A stretch of DNA of 64,000 nucleotides from Urmitella timonensis. GTDB taxonomy: Bacteria > Actinomycetota > Actinomycetes > Actinomycetales > Actinomycetaceae. Below are positions 1 to 6,909 of the stretch, piece by piece. The notes beneath the pieces were generated by a model. The model had not been told where the DNA came from. It saw nothing but the letters and a program-made list of their open reading frames with translations, and made no database searches. Numbering within the stretch: position 1 is the stretch's first letter; every line of letters begins with the position of its first letter. A program made the position numbers and the translations under genes. The DNA lies in assembly GCA_900120415.1 (NCBI GenBank), contig FQLW01000005.1:186001-250000 (forward strand), written 5' to 3'.

Positions 1-476
1 CAACCGGAGATATTCCCGCCGGGTCCACCCTAGTATTTGTGGTTGATACCCTGAAATGTCTATCTGCCTCCCAAATGAAGCAAGGTGAACAAGACCTAGC
101 AAAAGCGAAGGCTACCTCCCAGACTTTGCCAGGACTGGAAGTAAGCGGCAACCTGGGGGCAAAACCCACCTTAAAGGTAAGCACCGACAAATTACCTAAA
201 GACCGTACGGTGACCGCCCTAGCACAGGGGACCGGGGCAGCTCTCAAAGCTGATGACGTGGTGGTAGTGCATCAAAGCTGGCTTGATCAATCAGGAAAAA
301 CTGTCTCCACCTGGGACAGCCAAACCCCGATGCCCCTACAAGGCGAAAAAACTCTTGCCCAACTGGGGTTAGATAAAGAGTTAGCTGGTAAAACTATCGG
401 TTCGCGTTTAGCTTTAAGTACCCAGCAAAATGGGCAAGCGGTAGCGTTCGTAATGGATATTGTAGGAACCCTTTAG
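1..476 (+). CDS. FKBP-type peptidyl-prolyl isomerase, 3' part only
   Basis: The reading frame is open from the window edge (first full codon at base 3), so the gene starts upstream. The first visible residues, IPAGSTLVFVVDTL, are the typical last strand of an FKBP domain, whose role is cis-trans isomerisation of prolyl bonds during folding of exported proteins. After a short linker comes a second, more divergent FKBP-like module (about 90 residues) that ends in AFVMDIVGTL. The next gene has the same two-module plan and a lipoprotein signal, so the two are probably tandem duplicates, 22 bases apart and likely co-transcribed. The GTG at 39 is internal to the domain and is not a credible start. 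Substrate is unknown. Confidence 0.85.
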   Translation, partial: TGDIPAGSTLVFVVDTLKCLSASQMKQGEQDLAKAKATSQTLPGLEVSGNLGAKPTLKVSTDKLPKDRTVTALAQGTGAALKADDVVVVHQSWLDQSGKTVSTWDSQTPMPLQGEKTLAQLGLDKELAGKTIGSRLALSTQQNGQAVAFVMDIVGTL

Positions 477-498
477 ACAACTAATTGCCTTAACTCCT

Positions 499-1488
499 AT
501 GAATATTTGCTTAGCTAATCGCCGCGAGGGAACACTATCCCTTAGGGTAAAGACAGTTGTCCTCGCATTTAGCACTATTATCAGTCTGCTTATGCTATCC
601 GGGTGCTCCTCCGGTTCTGCCGATACTTCAGCTGCGGCAGTTGAAGGAAAATTCCCGGCAGTATCTGGGGGACTAGGGTCAGCTCCCCAAATGGAAGCCG
701 GAGTCGGACAACCTCCCTCCGATTTGCAGGTGCGGGTGCTACACGAGGGCGAGGGACGAAAAGTAACCGAAAAAGACCAGGTGCTAATGGATACCTTGGG
801 GAACCTGTGGGACGGGAAAACCGTGATGAGTACCTTCCGAATCGGGGACTCTGCCCAAGGCTATGCAATGAGTGAAGTGATTGCCGGTTGGAAACAGGGA
901 CTTATCGGGAAAAAACTAGGATCAAGAGTGCAGCTCACCGTTCCTCCCAATCTCGGTTTTCAAGGAGAAGCCGCAAAAAGGATTCCTGCGAACTCCACTA
1001 TGGTTTTCGTGATTGACCTGGTCAGCGCAATGGACTTGAGTGATGTTTCCGCCCTGAAACAAGCTAAGAAAATAGAAAAATCTTTCCAAAAGCTGCCTAA
1101 AGGGCTAAAAATTACCGGAGAACCCGGTACTAAGCCGCAAGTCAGTATAGATGCGAATATGCCAGTGCCCAAGGCAAAACAGGTAATAATGCTATATCAA
1201 GGTAAAGGGGAAAACCTAGAGCCTGATGATTTCCCTGGGGTACATTTGACCGCAGCTACCTATGAAAACGGTAAATGGTCGTCGGTATCTAGTTCTTGGT
1301 CCAGTGGAAAAATGGTGTCCACCCCCTCTACCGTGCAGGTAACTCCACAGTTTTTAGGGGTACCAGTTGGTTCCCGGATAGTGATGCTAGAACCGGCTGA
1401 GGGTGAGCGCCAAGGAGCAAAAGCCCATCCGGCACGGATTGCTATCTACGACATTGGTGCTAAGCAGACCAGCACCCGCCTCGGGTGA
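499..1488 (+). CDS. FKBP-type peptidyl-prolyl isomerase lipoprotein
   Basis: 329 residues. A hydrophobic segment ending in the lipobox LMLSGC (Cys about residue 36) predicts a lipid-anchored exported protein. Residues about 72–180 form an FKBP domain with a well-kept core (VIAGWKQGLIGKKLGS, then VPPNLGF and IPANSTMVFVIDLV). Residues about 195–322 form a second FKBP-like module with much weaker conservation, which may be structural only. It probably acts as an extracytoplasmic folding catalyst. The ATG at 499 lacks a strong ribosome site, but no better start lies before the signal peptide. It follows a truncated paralogue and is followed by a long non-coding repeat island. Confidence 0.88.
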   Translation: MNICLANRREGTLSLRVKTVVLAFSTIISLLMLSGCSSGSADTSAAAVEGKFPAVSGGLGSAPQMEAGVGQPPSDLQVRVLHEGEGRKVTEKDQVLMDTLGNLWDGKTVMSTFRIGDSAQGYAMSEVIAGWKQGLIGKKLGSRVQLTVPPNLGFQGEAAKRIPANSTMVFVIDLVSAMDLSDVSALKQAKKIEKSFQKLPKGLKITGEPGTKPQVSIDANMPVPKAKQVIMLYQGKGENLEPDDFPGVHLTAATYENGKWSSVSSSWSSGKMVSTPSTVQVTPQFLGVPVGSRIVMLEPAEGERQGAKAHPARIAIYDIGAKQTSTRLG

Positions 1489-1506
1489 CCGTTTTATACT
1501 GATTGT

Positions 1507-1550
1507 AAAATCCGGGGTTGCTTGGTAAAAGCAGTCCGGGGATCCGTGAC
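1507..1550 (+). repeat. Fragment resembling the 45-kb structured repeat
   Basis: The segment starting ATCCGGGG, continuing through GGTAAAAGC and ending near GTGA resembles by eye the left half of the direct repeats at 45003 and 45337. It carries a 4–6 base insertion after ATCCGGGG. The right half of the repeat is not present here. Short, so the match could be partly chance. Confidence 0.4.
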
Positions 1551-1570
1551 CGGCTTTGTAGGGGCGATGC

Positions 1571-1671
1571 GGTGAGGTGGTTTTCGCCTCCTGCCCAAAG
1601 ACTTAGAAAAGACTAGAGTCTTTTCTAAGTCTTACGCCCGCCTAGCCTAATCGGCATAAATCCTCCTCTCC
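1571..1671 (+). repeat. Nested hairpin repeat, copy 1
   Basis: Inner stem: a perfect 17-bp inverted repeat, 1598–1614 against 1617–1633, with a 2-base loop. Outer stem: GAGGTGGTTTT (1574–1584) against AAATCCTCCTC (1658–1668), imperfect. Between the stems lie the blocks CCTCCTGCCCAA on the left and TTACGCCCGCC followed by TCGG on the right. These blocks recur in copies 2 and 3, while the stem sequences are quite different. It lies downstream of the FKBP gene; there is no T-tract, so it is not an ordinary terminator. Confidence 0.75.
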
Positions 1672-1763
1672 GCTCTCCCTAAATAGCGTGTCCCTCTCAT
1701 ATCTTTTACCGGCTGCGACCCTTGATGTTCCGAAATCCTGTCCCTCGGCATAAAACCGCCCCT

Positions 1764-1834
1764 CGCATCTGCCTGGACGAAACTTTCCCCCTGCTTTTCC
1801 TGTCATTACTTCCGCATATTTACCCGCCGCGCCC
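1764..1834 (+). repeat. 71-bp repeat unit, copy A
   Basis: Begins CGCATCTGCCTGGA and ends in a GCCC block. It is nearly identical to 2347–2417, differing at a handful of bases. Part of the mosaic island, directly upstream of the 129-bp unit. Non-coding. Confidence 0.8.
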
Positions 1835-1960
1835 TTTTTGCTGACGTTTTGACCCTCCCGGTGCGGTTGCGCCCTCCGAAGATGGGAATTGTGGTCGTAA
1901 TTGGGGTGTTTTGCCGGGATTGGGAGGGTGGTTTTGTCTCGGGAGGGCGGAAACGGCGCG
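1832..1960 (+). repeat. 129-bp repeat unit, copy A
   Basis: Runs from CCCTTTTTG to AAACGGCGCG and is nearly identical to 2502–2629. Near its right end is GGGAGGGTGG, then TTTTGTCTC, then GGGAGGG: four runs of three or more G (1922–1947) that could form a G-quadruplex with loops of about 1, 12 and 1 bases. A shortened third copy of this right end lies at 2111–2153. Confidence 0.8.
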
Positions 1961-1974
1961 TACTGCTGCAATCG

Positions 1975-2056
1975 GGAGGGTGATTTTGCCTGTGGAGGGT
2001 GGAATGGTTGGGAGATTGATTAAAACTGCTGGTGGAGTTTGGCAAAATCACCCTCC
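1975..2056. repeat. 16-bp inverted repeat
   Basis: GGAGGGTGATTTTGCC at 1975–1990 has its exact reverse complement at 2041–2056, with about 50 bases between. It is one of several occurrences of the GGGAGGGT-N-TTTTG motif in the island; the inverted pairing may be structural or may be paired binding half-sites. Confidence 0.7.
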
Positions 2057-2110
2057 AGAGACGTTATGACCCTCCCGATTGGGCGGTAGAGCCTATTTAT
2101 TTGTCATTTT

Positions 2111-2153
2111 GCCCGGATTGGGAGGGTGGTTTTGTCTTGGGAGGGTCAAAGCG
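2111..2153 (+). repeat. Partial copy of the 129-bp unit
   Basis: Repeats only the right end of the 129-bp unit, including GGGAGGGTGGTTTTGTC followed by a second GGGAGGG. This gives a second set of four G-runs (about 2120–2147). Confidence 0.65.
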
Positions 2154-2202
2154 CTCCTCAGGCGGGCGTGGTTGCCTGGTTACGTGTCTGAAAACTGTGG
2201 GT

Positions 2203-2305
2203 GCGGGGGAAAATTTGTCCTCCTGCCCAAGTAATTTGGAAAACGTGGCGGCGTTTTCCAAATTCTTATGCCCACCGCACCTACTCGGATTAAACTTTCC
2301 CCCGC
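2203..2305 (+). repeat. Nested hairpin repeat, copy 2
   Basis: Outer stem GCGGGGGAAAATTT (2203–2216) pairs with AAACTTTCCCCCGC (2292–2305), with one mismatch. Inner stem AATTTGGAAAACG (2233–2245) pairs perfectly with CGTTTTCCAAATT (2252–2264), with a 6-base loop. The blocks between the stems are CCTCCTGCCCAAG and TTATGCCCACC, then ACTCGG, as in copies 1 and 3. Stem sequences are unlike copy 1, but base pairing is kept. Confidence 0.78.
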
Positions 2306-2346
2306 TCTTCTTGTCAGTGCTTCCGTTTCTCTCGCCGGCCGCACAC

Positions 2347-2417
2347 CGCATCTGCCTGGATGAAACTTTCCTCCTGCTTTTCCTGTCATTACTTCCTCAT
2401 ATTTACCCGCCGTGCCC
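2347..2417 (+). repeat. 71-bp repeat unit, copy B
   Basis: Second copy of 1764–1834. Here it is separated from the following 129-bp unit by about 84 bases. Part of that insert (from CTTGATGTTCTGAAATCC) itself matches sequence near 1721, showing the mosaic history of the island. Confidence 0.8.
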
Positions 2418-2501
2418 CTTGATGTTCTGAAATCCTACCCCTCGACATGAAACCGTTCCCGCTTTTCTTGTTAGTGCTTCCACTTCTCTCATCGAGCGCG
2501 T

Positions 2502-2629
2502 CCCTTTTTGGTGACGTTTTGACCCTCCCGGTGCGGTTGCGCCCTCCCGAGATGGGAATTGTGGTCGTAATTGGGGTGTTTTGCCGGTATTGGGAGGGTG
2601 TTTTGTCTGCGGAGGGTGAAAACGGCGCG
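2502..2629 (+). repeat. 129-bp repeat unit, copy B
   Basis: Second copy of 1832–1960, with small differences (for instance GCCCTCCCGAG for GCCCTCCGAAG, and a lost base in the G-rich end). It ends about 120 bases before the methyltransferase start, so it may also lie in that gene's promoter region. Confidence 0.8.
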
Positions 2630-2747
2630 CATGCCTGAAATCGGGAAGGTGGAAATGTTGCCCTGGTGGGCGTGATTGGCTGGTTGCATACCTGAAAGAT
2701 GTAATGTTGATAGGTGTATCTACTGCTGAGGTTGGTGAGGAGGTAAA

Positions 2748-3683
2748 ATGGCGAAACAAATGACACAGGCGAGTCTGTTCTGCGGTGCAGGCGGATTGGA
2801 TATCGGATTCGAGCGTGTCGGTTTCAAAACTATTTGGGCAAATGATTTTAATTCGGATGCGTGCGAGACTTTTCGACGTTGGAGCGCAAGTGAGGTAGTT
2901 TGTGGGGATATAGGTACGATTTCTGAAAAGTCCGTTCCTGACACCGACATAATTTTAGGCGGATTTCCATGCCAGGGTTTTTCTCTTTCCGGACCGCGTA
3001 AGCTAGATGATTCTCGAAACTCTTTATATAAGCATTATGTTCGCATTGTTAAAGCAAAACGTCCCCTGGCGTTTGTTGGAGAGAATGTGAAAGGTCTGCT
3101 CACGATGGCTGGGGGACAGGTGATTGACGCAATAGTGCAGGAGTTTTCTGAATGCGGTTATGACGTTCACTATCAATTGTTGAACGCAAAGCACTACTCG
3201 GTTCCAGAGGACAGAGAACGAGTTATTATCGTCGGTTTTCGCAAAGACCTGGGAATTGATGATTTTAGTTTCCCAGCCCCGCAATCAAATATCGTAACGC
3301 TGCGGGAAGCTTTAGCCCCAATCCCCTTGCCCGAAGACGAGGACGTATGCCAAGCTCCGTATTCCAGTCGCTATATGTCCCGTAATCGCAAACGAGGATG
3401 GGATGAGGTCAGTTACACGATTCCGGCAATGGCGAAGCAAGTGACGCTGTGGCCGGGGTCTCCTGACATGGTTAAGGTAGGCAAGGACAGCTGGCGGTTC
3501 GGTGAAGGACTAACGCGGAGACTGAGCTGGCAAGAAGCGGCAGCGATTCAAACTTTTCCACGGGACATGGTCTTTAGCGGCAACCTGACAAGCATATACA
3601 AACAGATTGGCAACGCGGTTCCCTGCAATCTTGCTGAACAGGTTGCAATCCAAGTTCGTAACTCCCTGGAAATGGTTATCTAA
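2748..3683 (+). CDS. DNA cytosine-5 methyltransferase, HaeIII-type
   Basis: 311 residues, the compact size of type II C5 methyltransferases. Motif I (SLFCGAGGLDIGF, from residue 9) binds S-adenosylmethionine. Motif IV GGFPCQGFS carries the catalytic Cys75, motif VI is GENV (111–114), motif VIII is EDRERV (154–159) and motif X is GNAVP (288–292). It should methylate one cytosine in the site cut by the partner nuclease; the partner's resemblance to HaeIII suggests GGCC. The ATG is preceded by GAGGAGG at a good distance. The endonuclease gene follows 10 bases after the stop codon. It lies in a repeat island, which suggests recent gain. Confidence 0.95.
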   Translation: MAKQMTQASLFCGAGGLDIGFERVGFKTIWANDFNSDACETFRRWSASEVVCGDIGTISEKSVPDTDIILGGFPCQGFSLSGPRKLDDSRNSLYKHYVRIVKAKRPLAFVGENVKGLLTMAGGQVIDAIVQEFSECGYDVHYQLLNAKHYSVPEDRERVIIVGFRKDLGIDDFSFPAPQSNIVTLREALAPIPLPEDEDVCQAPYSSRYMSRNRKRGWDEVSYTIPAMAKQVTLWPGSPDMVKVGKDSWRFGEGLTRRLSWQEAAAIQTFPRDMVFSGNLTSIYKQIGNAVPCNLAEQVAIQVRNSLEMVI

Positions 3684-3693
3684 AAGGGGAAAA

Positions 3694-4683
3694 ATGGTAA
3701 AAGAAGGCAGTCAGACTCGGCTAGGTAAAGCCTTTGAATATGCCTGTATTAAAGCGCTTTACGACAAGTACGATGATTTGCAGGACGTTGTTTTAGAGAT
3801 AACACCACAATTGCATACAGCTCAGCACTGTTTTGAAGTTTCAGTTGCTAAACAAAGCAATCTGATGGAGGCCGCACAAGCGGCTATTAGGACAATCGAA
3901 GCCTTGGAACCACGCTTGCAGTACCCAGATGGAGATAGTCCACTTGTGTTGTCATTACAATCGGATGCTGCCGGTGTTGCGGGGGATGTACGGGATGTAA
4001 TGTGTATTCGGCGAGGAAGTTCTTGGCAGTTTGGGCTGTCCTGCAAGCATAATCATCATGCCGTTAAACACAGCCGCCTGTCAGATAGTATTGATTTCGG
4101 TTCTGAATGGTTCAATCATCCGTGTTCGCAAATATATTTCTCAGAGGTTACGCCTAAGTTTCAAGAGCTTAGAGAAATGCGTGACAGCGGTAAGGAAACA
4201 GGCACTCCTGCCAAATGGGCTAATCTTCCAGATAAAGCCGGAGATTATTACCGACCTATCTTGCAGTCCTTTATGGATGAACTTTCCAGGTTGAACAAGT
4301 CGCATAGTGACGTGCCGGAAATGCTCATCAGGTATCTTATCGGTCGTCATGACTTTTATAAGGTAATCACCGATGACCCACGGCGAGTAACCCGCGTTGA
4401 GGCTATCAATATAGCAGGAACTTTAAATAAGGCTTCAAAAGAACAGAAACCGATTACCAGAGTTCCGGTTTTGAAGTTACCGAAACGCTTTTACCATATA
4501 GGATTTAAGGAAACTAATGGTAAAGAATCAAACAATACCATTCATGTTGTTTGTGATGAGGGGTGGGAAATATCTATGCGCTTGCATAATGCTAGCTCTA
4601 GAATCGAACCTTCCTTAAAATTTGATGTTCAGCTAATTTCATTTCCCTCCAAGTTATTTGCACAGACTATTGCATGGAAGTAA
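3694..4683 (+). CDS. Type II restriction endonuclease, HaeIII-like
   Basis: 329 residues from the ATG at 3694, preceded by AAGGGG; an in-frame extension back to 3607 would overlap the methyltransferase and has no ribosome site. The central stretch GDVRDVMCIRR followed by GLSCKHNHHAVKHSRLS (about 97–130) resembles what I recall of the HaeIII endonuclease family. Asp98/Asp101 and Lys118 are candidates for the metal-dependent catalytic site. Expected to cut unmethylated DNA, probably GGCC. It is co-directional with its methyltransferase; codon use is more AT-rich than in the housekeeping neighbours. Confidence 0.85.
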   Translation: MVKEGSQTRLGKAFEYACIKALYDKYDDLQDVVLEITPQLHTAQHCFEVSVAKQSNLMEAAQAAIRTIEALEPRLQYPDGDSPLVLSLQSDAAGVAGDVRDVMCIRRGSSWQFGLSCKHNHHAVKHSRLSDSIDFGSEWFNHPCSQIYFSEVTPKFQELREMRDSGKETGTPAKWANLPDKAGDYYRPILQSFMDELSRLNKSHSDVPEMLIRYLIGRHDFYKVITDDPRRVTRVEAINIAGTLNKASKEQKPITRVPVLKLPKRFYHIGFKETNGKESNNTIHVVCDEGWEISMRLHNASSRIEPSLKFDVQLISFPSKLFAQTIAWK

Positions 4684-4767
4684 TGTTCTAAGAGCTGTTT
4701 AACGACTTAGAAAATATACCTGTCGTTTCCCCGCTTTACCCTGGTTGGGGAACGGATAAATACCTGG

Positions 4768-4863
4768 GGGAGCGGTTTTTCCCGAGTGGGTGTGGTAGGC
4801 ATAAAAATTCGGGAAGCGCCCTCGCGCTTCCCGAATTCTTGGGTGGGAGGGGAAATCGCTCCC
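4768..4863 (-). repeat. Nested hairpin repeat, copy 3 (inverted)
   Basis: Read on the minus strand: outer stem GGGAGCGATTT against AAACCGCTCCC (one mismatch), then CCTCCCACCCAAG, then an inner stem of at least 13 bp (plus-strand arms 4807–4819 and 4824–4836), then TTATGCCTACC and ACTCGG. The order and the blocks match copies 1 and 2, but both stems have different sequences. Copies 1–2 and copy 3 flank the restriction-modification genes in opposite orientation. Confidence 0.75.
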
Positions 4864-4897
4864 TCACGCTTGCTAGAAAGGTGCAACAATACAGATA

Positions 4898-5071
4898 GAG
4901 CGTGTGGACGAATTTATGCCGAAGGGTAGACACCCTAGCCACCAAGACTCCCTAAAATCGGATACCCGGTAACAAATCTAAAAATCTGTAATTCTTAAGG
5001 CACTAAATCCGTGAAAATGCCAGAGCATTTTCCGGATTTCGGGGCGCGAGGTAAAATTCGTCCACACGCTC
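4898..5071. mobile_element. MITE-like element with 18-bp terminal inverted repeats
   Basis: GAGCGTGTGGACGAATTT at 4898–4915 is the exact reverse complement of 5054–5071, giving a 174-bp unit with no coding capacity. Inside, near its right end (about 5004–5038), is a hairpin with arms of 15–16 bases and one bulge. I see no clear target-site duplication (left flank ...AGATA, right flank AGTCA...), so mobility is inferred only from the terminal repeats. It could instead be a structured terminator for sodA, which ends 38 bases away. Confidence 0.5.
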
Positions 5072-5108
5072 AGTCAGGCGTGTCTTTTATTAGTTAGTGA
5101 AACGGCTG

Positions 5109-5735
5109 TTAGGGCAGATTGATTAGGGAATTGAAGTTCTTTTCCGCGTTGTCGAACCGGGCAGCAACATTTTGCCAATTAACCACATTCCACCACGCCT
5201 TCACGTAATCAGCTTTCACATTCTGGTAGTCCAAGTAGAAAGCGTGCTCCCACATATCCAGCATTAACAGTGGAGTAACCCCTACCGGAACATTACCTTG
5301 CTGGTCGAAGAGCTGGAAAATAACTAGGCGTGAAGAAATAGAATCCCAAGCCAGAACCGCCCAACCCGAACCTTGAAGTCCGGTGGCGGCGGCAGAGAAA
5401 TGCTTCTTAAACGCCGCAAACGAACCAAAGTTTTCGGCTATAGCCACTGCCAATTCGCCCTCTGGCTCCCCGCCACCATCAGGTCCCATATTGGTCCAGA
5501 AAACCGAGTGGTTAGTGTGTCCGCCAAGATTAAACGCCAAATCCTTCGAGAACTGGTTGATGGCTGCCAAATCCTCAGCTTCCCGAGCCGCCGCTAGTTT
5601 TTCTAGAGCAGTATTTGCGCCATTAACGTAGGTGTTATGGTGCTTATCGTGGTGAAGCTCCATGATTTTGCCTGAAATATGCGGCTCTAGCGCGCTGTAA
5701 TCATAGGGCAGTTCTGGGAGCTTGTACTTTTGCAT
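5109..5735 (-). CDS. sodA: Superoxide dismutase, Mn/Fe family
   Basis: 208 residues, the usual size. Converts superoxide to oxygen and hydrogen peroxide in the cytoplasm. The metal ligands of the family are visible: His28 in MELHHDKHH, His76 in [10 protein letters not shown], and Asp/His in the late [12 protein letters not shown] motif. The ATG has AGGA about ten bases upstream on the minus strand. It reads away from the receiver-like gene at 5991 and towards the repeat island. Which metal is used cannot be decided safely from sequence alone. Confidence 0.97.
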   Translation of the reverse strand: MQKYKLPELPYDYSALEPHISGKIMELHHDKHHNTYVNGANTALEKLAAAREAEDLAAINQFSKDLAFNLGGHTNHSVFWTNMGPDGGGEPEGELAVAIAENFGSFAAFKKHFSAAATGLQGSGWAVLAWDSISSRLVIFQLFDQQGNVPVGVTPLLMLDMWEHAFYLDYQNVKADYVKAWWNVVNWQNVAARFDNAEKNFNSLINLP

Positions 5736-5990
5736 CTAAATATCCTCCAATAGTGGTTTCAATCGCCTGAACCTCCCTCAAGGTAGAGGCGCTTTCTATC
5801 TACTGTAGGCGAAAAGTCCCACTCTCGCAGGATAAAAGGCTATCAAGGCAGGTAGAGGTGTATTTGCTGTGAGAATAAAACTAACAACTTCCTAAGAAGA
5901 TTAAAAAACTAGCTTGCAGACATCGAATGTAGACAATAGTCAGTTACAATGAGAGCCAAAAGTCCTTGAAAAAATGAGCTGAGGAAGAAA

Positions 5991-6380
5991 ATGGCGGAAG
6001 ACGAAAAGAGCTTAGAAATCCTGATTTACAGTGATGATCGGGAAATACGGCAGCAGGTAATCAACTCGGTCGGAATCAAAGTGGCATCAGATATGCCGGA
6101 AATAACCTGGGATGAGGCTGCCACTGCCACTATCACGCAAGATAAAGTACATCATCATCACTATGACCTGCTGATTCTAGATGGGGAAGCCACAAAAATT
6201 TCCGGTACTTCCCTGGCAAAATCTCTAACCAGAGAAGAAGAAAATCTTCCCCCCATCATAATCCTCACTGCTCGCCCCCAAGATGAGTGGCTAGTTGGCT
6301 GGTCGGGAGCCGCTAAAGCTGTGGAGCGCCCTCTGACTCCGATAAAACTACAAACCGCCCTCTACGAACTGCTGCGATAG
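5991..6380 (+). CDS. Stand-alone receiver-like (response regulator) protein
   Basis: 129 residues that fit a single CheY-like receiver fold: acidic pair Asp15–Asp16 after the first strand (ILIYSDD), candidate phospho-acceptor Asp64 in LLILD, Thr93 at the end of IIILT, and a final helix after PLTP. The conserved lysine before the last loop is replaced (VERPLTP, Arg113). There is no output domain. It may be a phospho-acceptor acting through protein contact, or a pseudo-receiver that no longer switches. A GAGGAAG ribosome site precedes the ATG. No histidine kinase lies nearby. Confidence 0.65.
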   Translation: MAEDEKSLEILIYSDDREIRQQVINSVGIKVASDMPEITWDEAATATITQDKVHHHHYDLLILDGEATKISGTSLAKSLTREEENLPPIIILTARPQDEWLVGWSGAAKAVERPLTPIKLQTALYELLR

Positions 6381-6450
6381 TCAGCAAAGACCATAGTCAG
6401 TAAAGAACTCAGCGAGAATAACACCTTACTGAAATCTCGCTGTGCTGACT
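6379..6450. terminator. Two-level inverted repeat between convergent genes
   Basis: CAGCGAGA (6410–6417) pairs with TCTCGCTG (6435–6442), and AGTCAGCA (6379–6386) pairs with TGCTGACT (6443–6450). It lies exactly at the ends of the converging genes 5991 and 6449, so a shared terminator is the simplest reading. No long T-tract. Confidence 0.4.
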
Positions 6451-6850
6451 AAACCCGCGCTCCATCGTCATCGCTCCATTTATTGGTAAGGGCGCTGCGT
6501 CCTCTAGGTCGCAGAAAAAGCAATAAGCCACAAAAAAGCATCAAATCAACAAAACCTAGGACGTGTACCCAGCCGGGCAGATTAAAACCGGCGATATAGG
6601 TGGCAATCCAGGCGATAAGCAGGGCTATTGTGATAACCAGAGACCGCAACGCAATGCGTGGACGGGGATTAGGGGGAAGAATAGGGGGTTCAAAACCATC
6701 ATTTGGCTCCGCTAATTCGTAATCTCGCGGCCCGAGCGCGAAAATATCGCTATCATCTAATCTAGAGGTAATATCCAAAAATTCATCATCTACGCGACGT
6801 TGACTTGGGTTGCGGCGGCGATGCGCCCCCCACTTCTTGGGGAGTTTCAT
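6449..6850 (-). CDS. Small two-helix membrane protein of unknown function
   Basis: 133 residues. The first 65 are charged and proline-rich with a basic start (KLPKKWGAHRRR), followed by two predicted membrane helices at about 68–88 and 95–113 and a short charged tail, so both ends are probably cytoplasmic. I do not recognise a family. It is divergent from plsC, with only about 59 bases between the two starts, which hints at a shared promoter region and perhaps a role in the cell envelope, but that is inference. Confidence 0.7.
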   Translation of the reverse strand: MKLPKKWGAHRRRNPSQRRVDDEFLDITSRLDDSDIFALGPRDYELAEPNDGFEPPILPPNPRPRIALRSLVITIALLIAWIATYIAGFNLPGWVHVLGFVDLMLFCGLLLFLRPRGRSALTNKWSDDDGARV

Positions 6851-6909
6851 AGTCGCTAGTTTAGCCGGTCTTTTTGATTGGTCATAACCTGGTCGGGAAG
6901 GAAGCTTAC

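Larger units (their letters stand above)
1489..2747. repeat. Non-coding mosaic repeat island
   Basis: About 1.26 kb without a credible gene. Open frames exist on both strands, but all of them run through duplicated low-complexity sequence and none resembles a protein family. The island holds two nested hairpin elements, a 71-bp unit and a 129-bp unit present twice each, and many copies of a G-rich motif of the form GGGAGGGTGGTTTTGTC in both orientations. It ends at the methyltransferase gene of a restriction-modification pair, so the whole stretch looks like accessory DNA built by repeated small duplications. Confidence 0.7.
4684..5108. other. Intergenic repeats between R-M pair and sodA
   Basis: About 425 bases without a gene. 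It contains nested hairpin copy 3 (4768–4863) and an element bounded by 18-bp inverted repeats (4898–5071) with its own internal hairpin. Short frames here have no family resemblance. Confidence 0.7.

Noticed and set aside
1571-2629. CRISPR array
   Set aside because: Repeats are long, mosaic and unevenly spaced, with no short identical repeats and unique spacers of constant size; no cas genes in the window.
1642-2766. Many overlapping frames of 60–130 codons in the repeat island
   Set aside because: They run through duplicated non-coding units on both strands and share no family likeness or ribosome sites.
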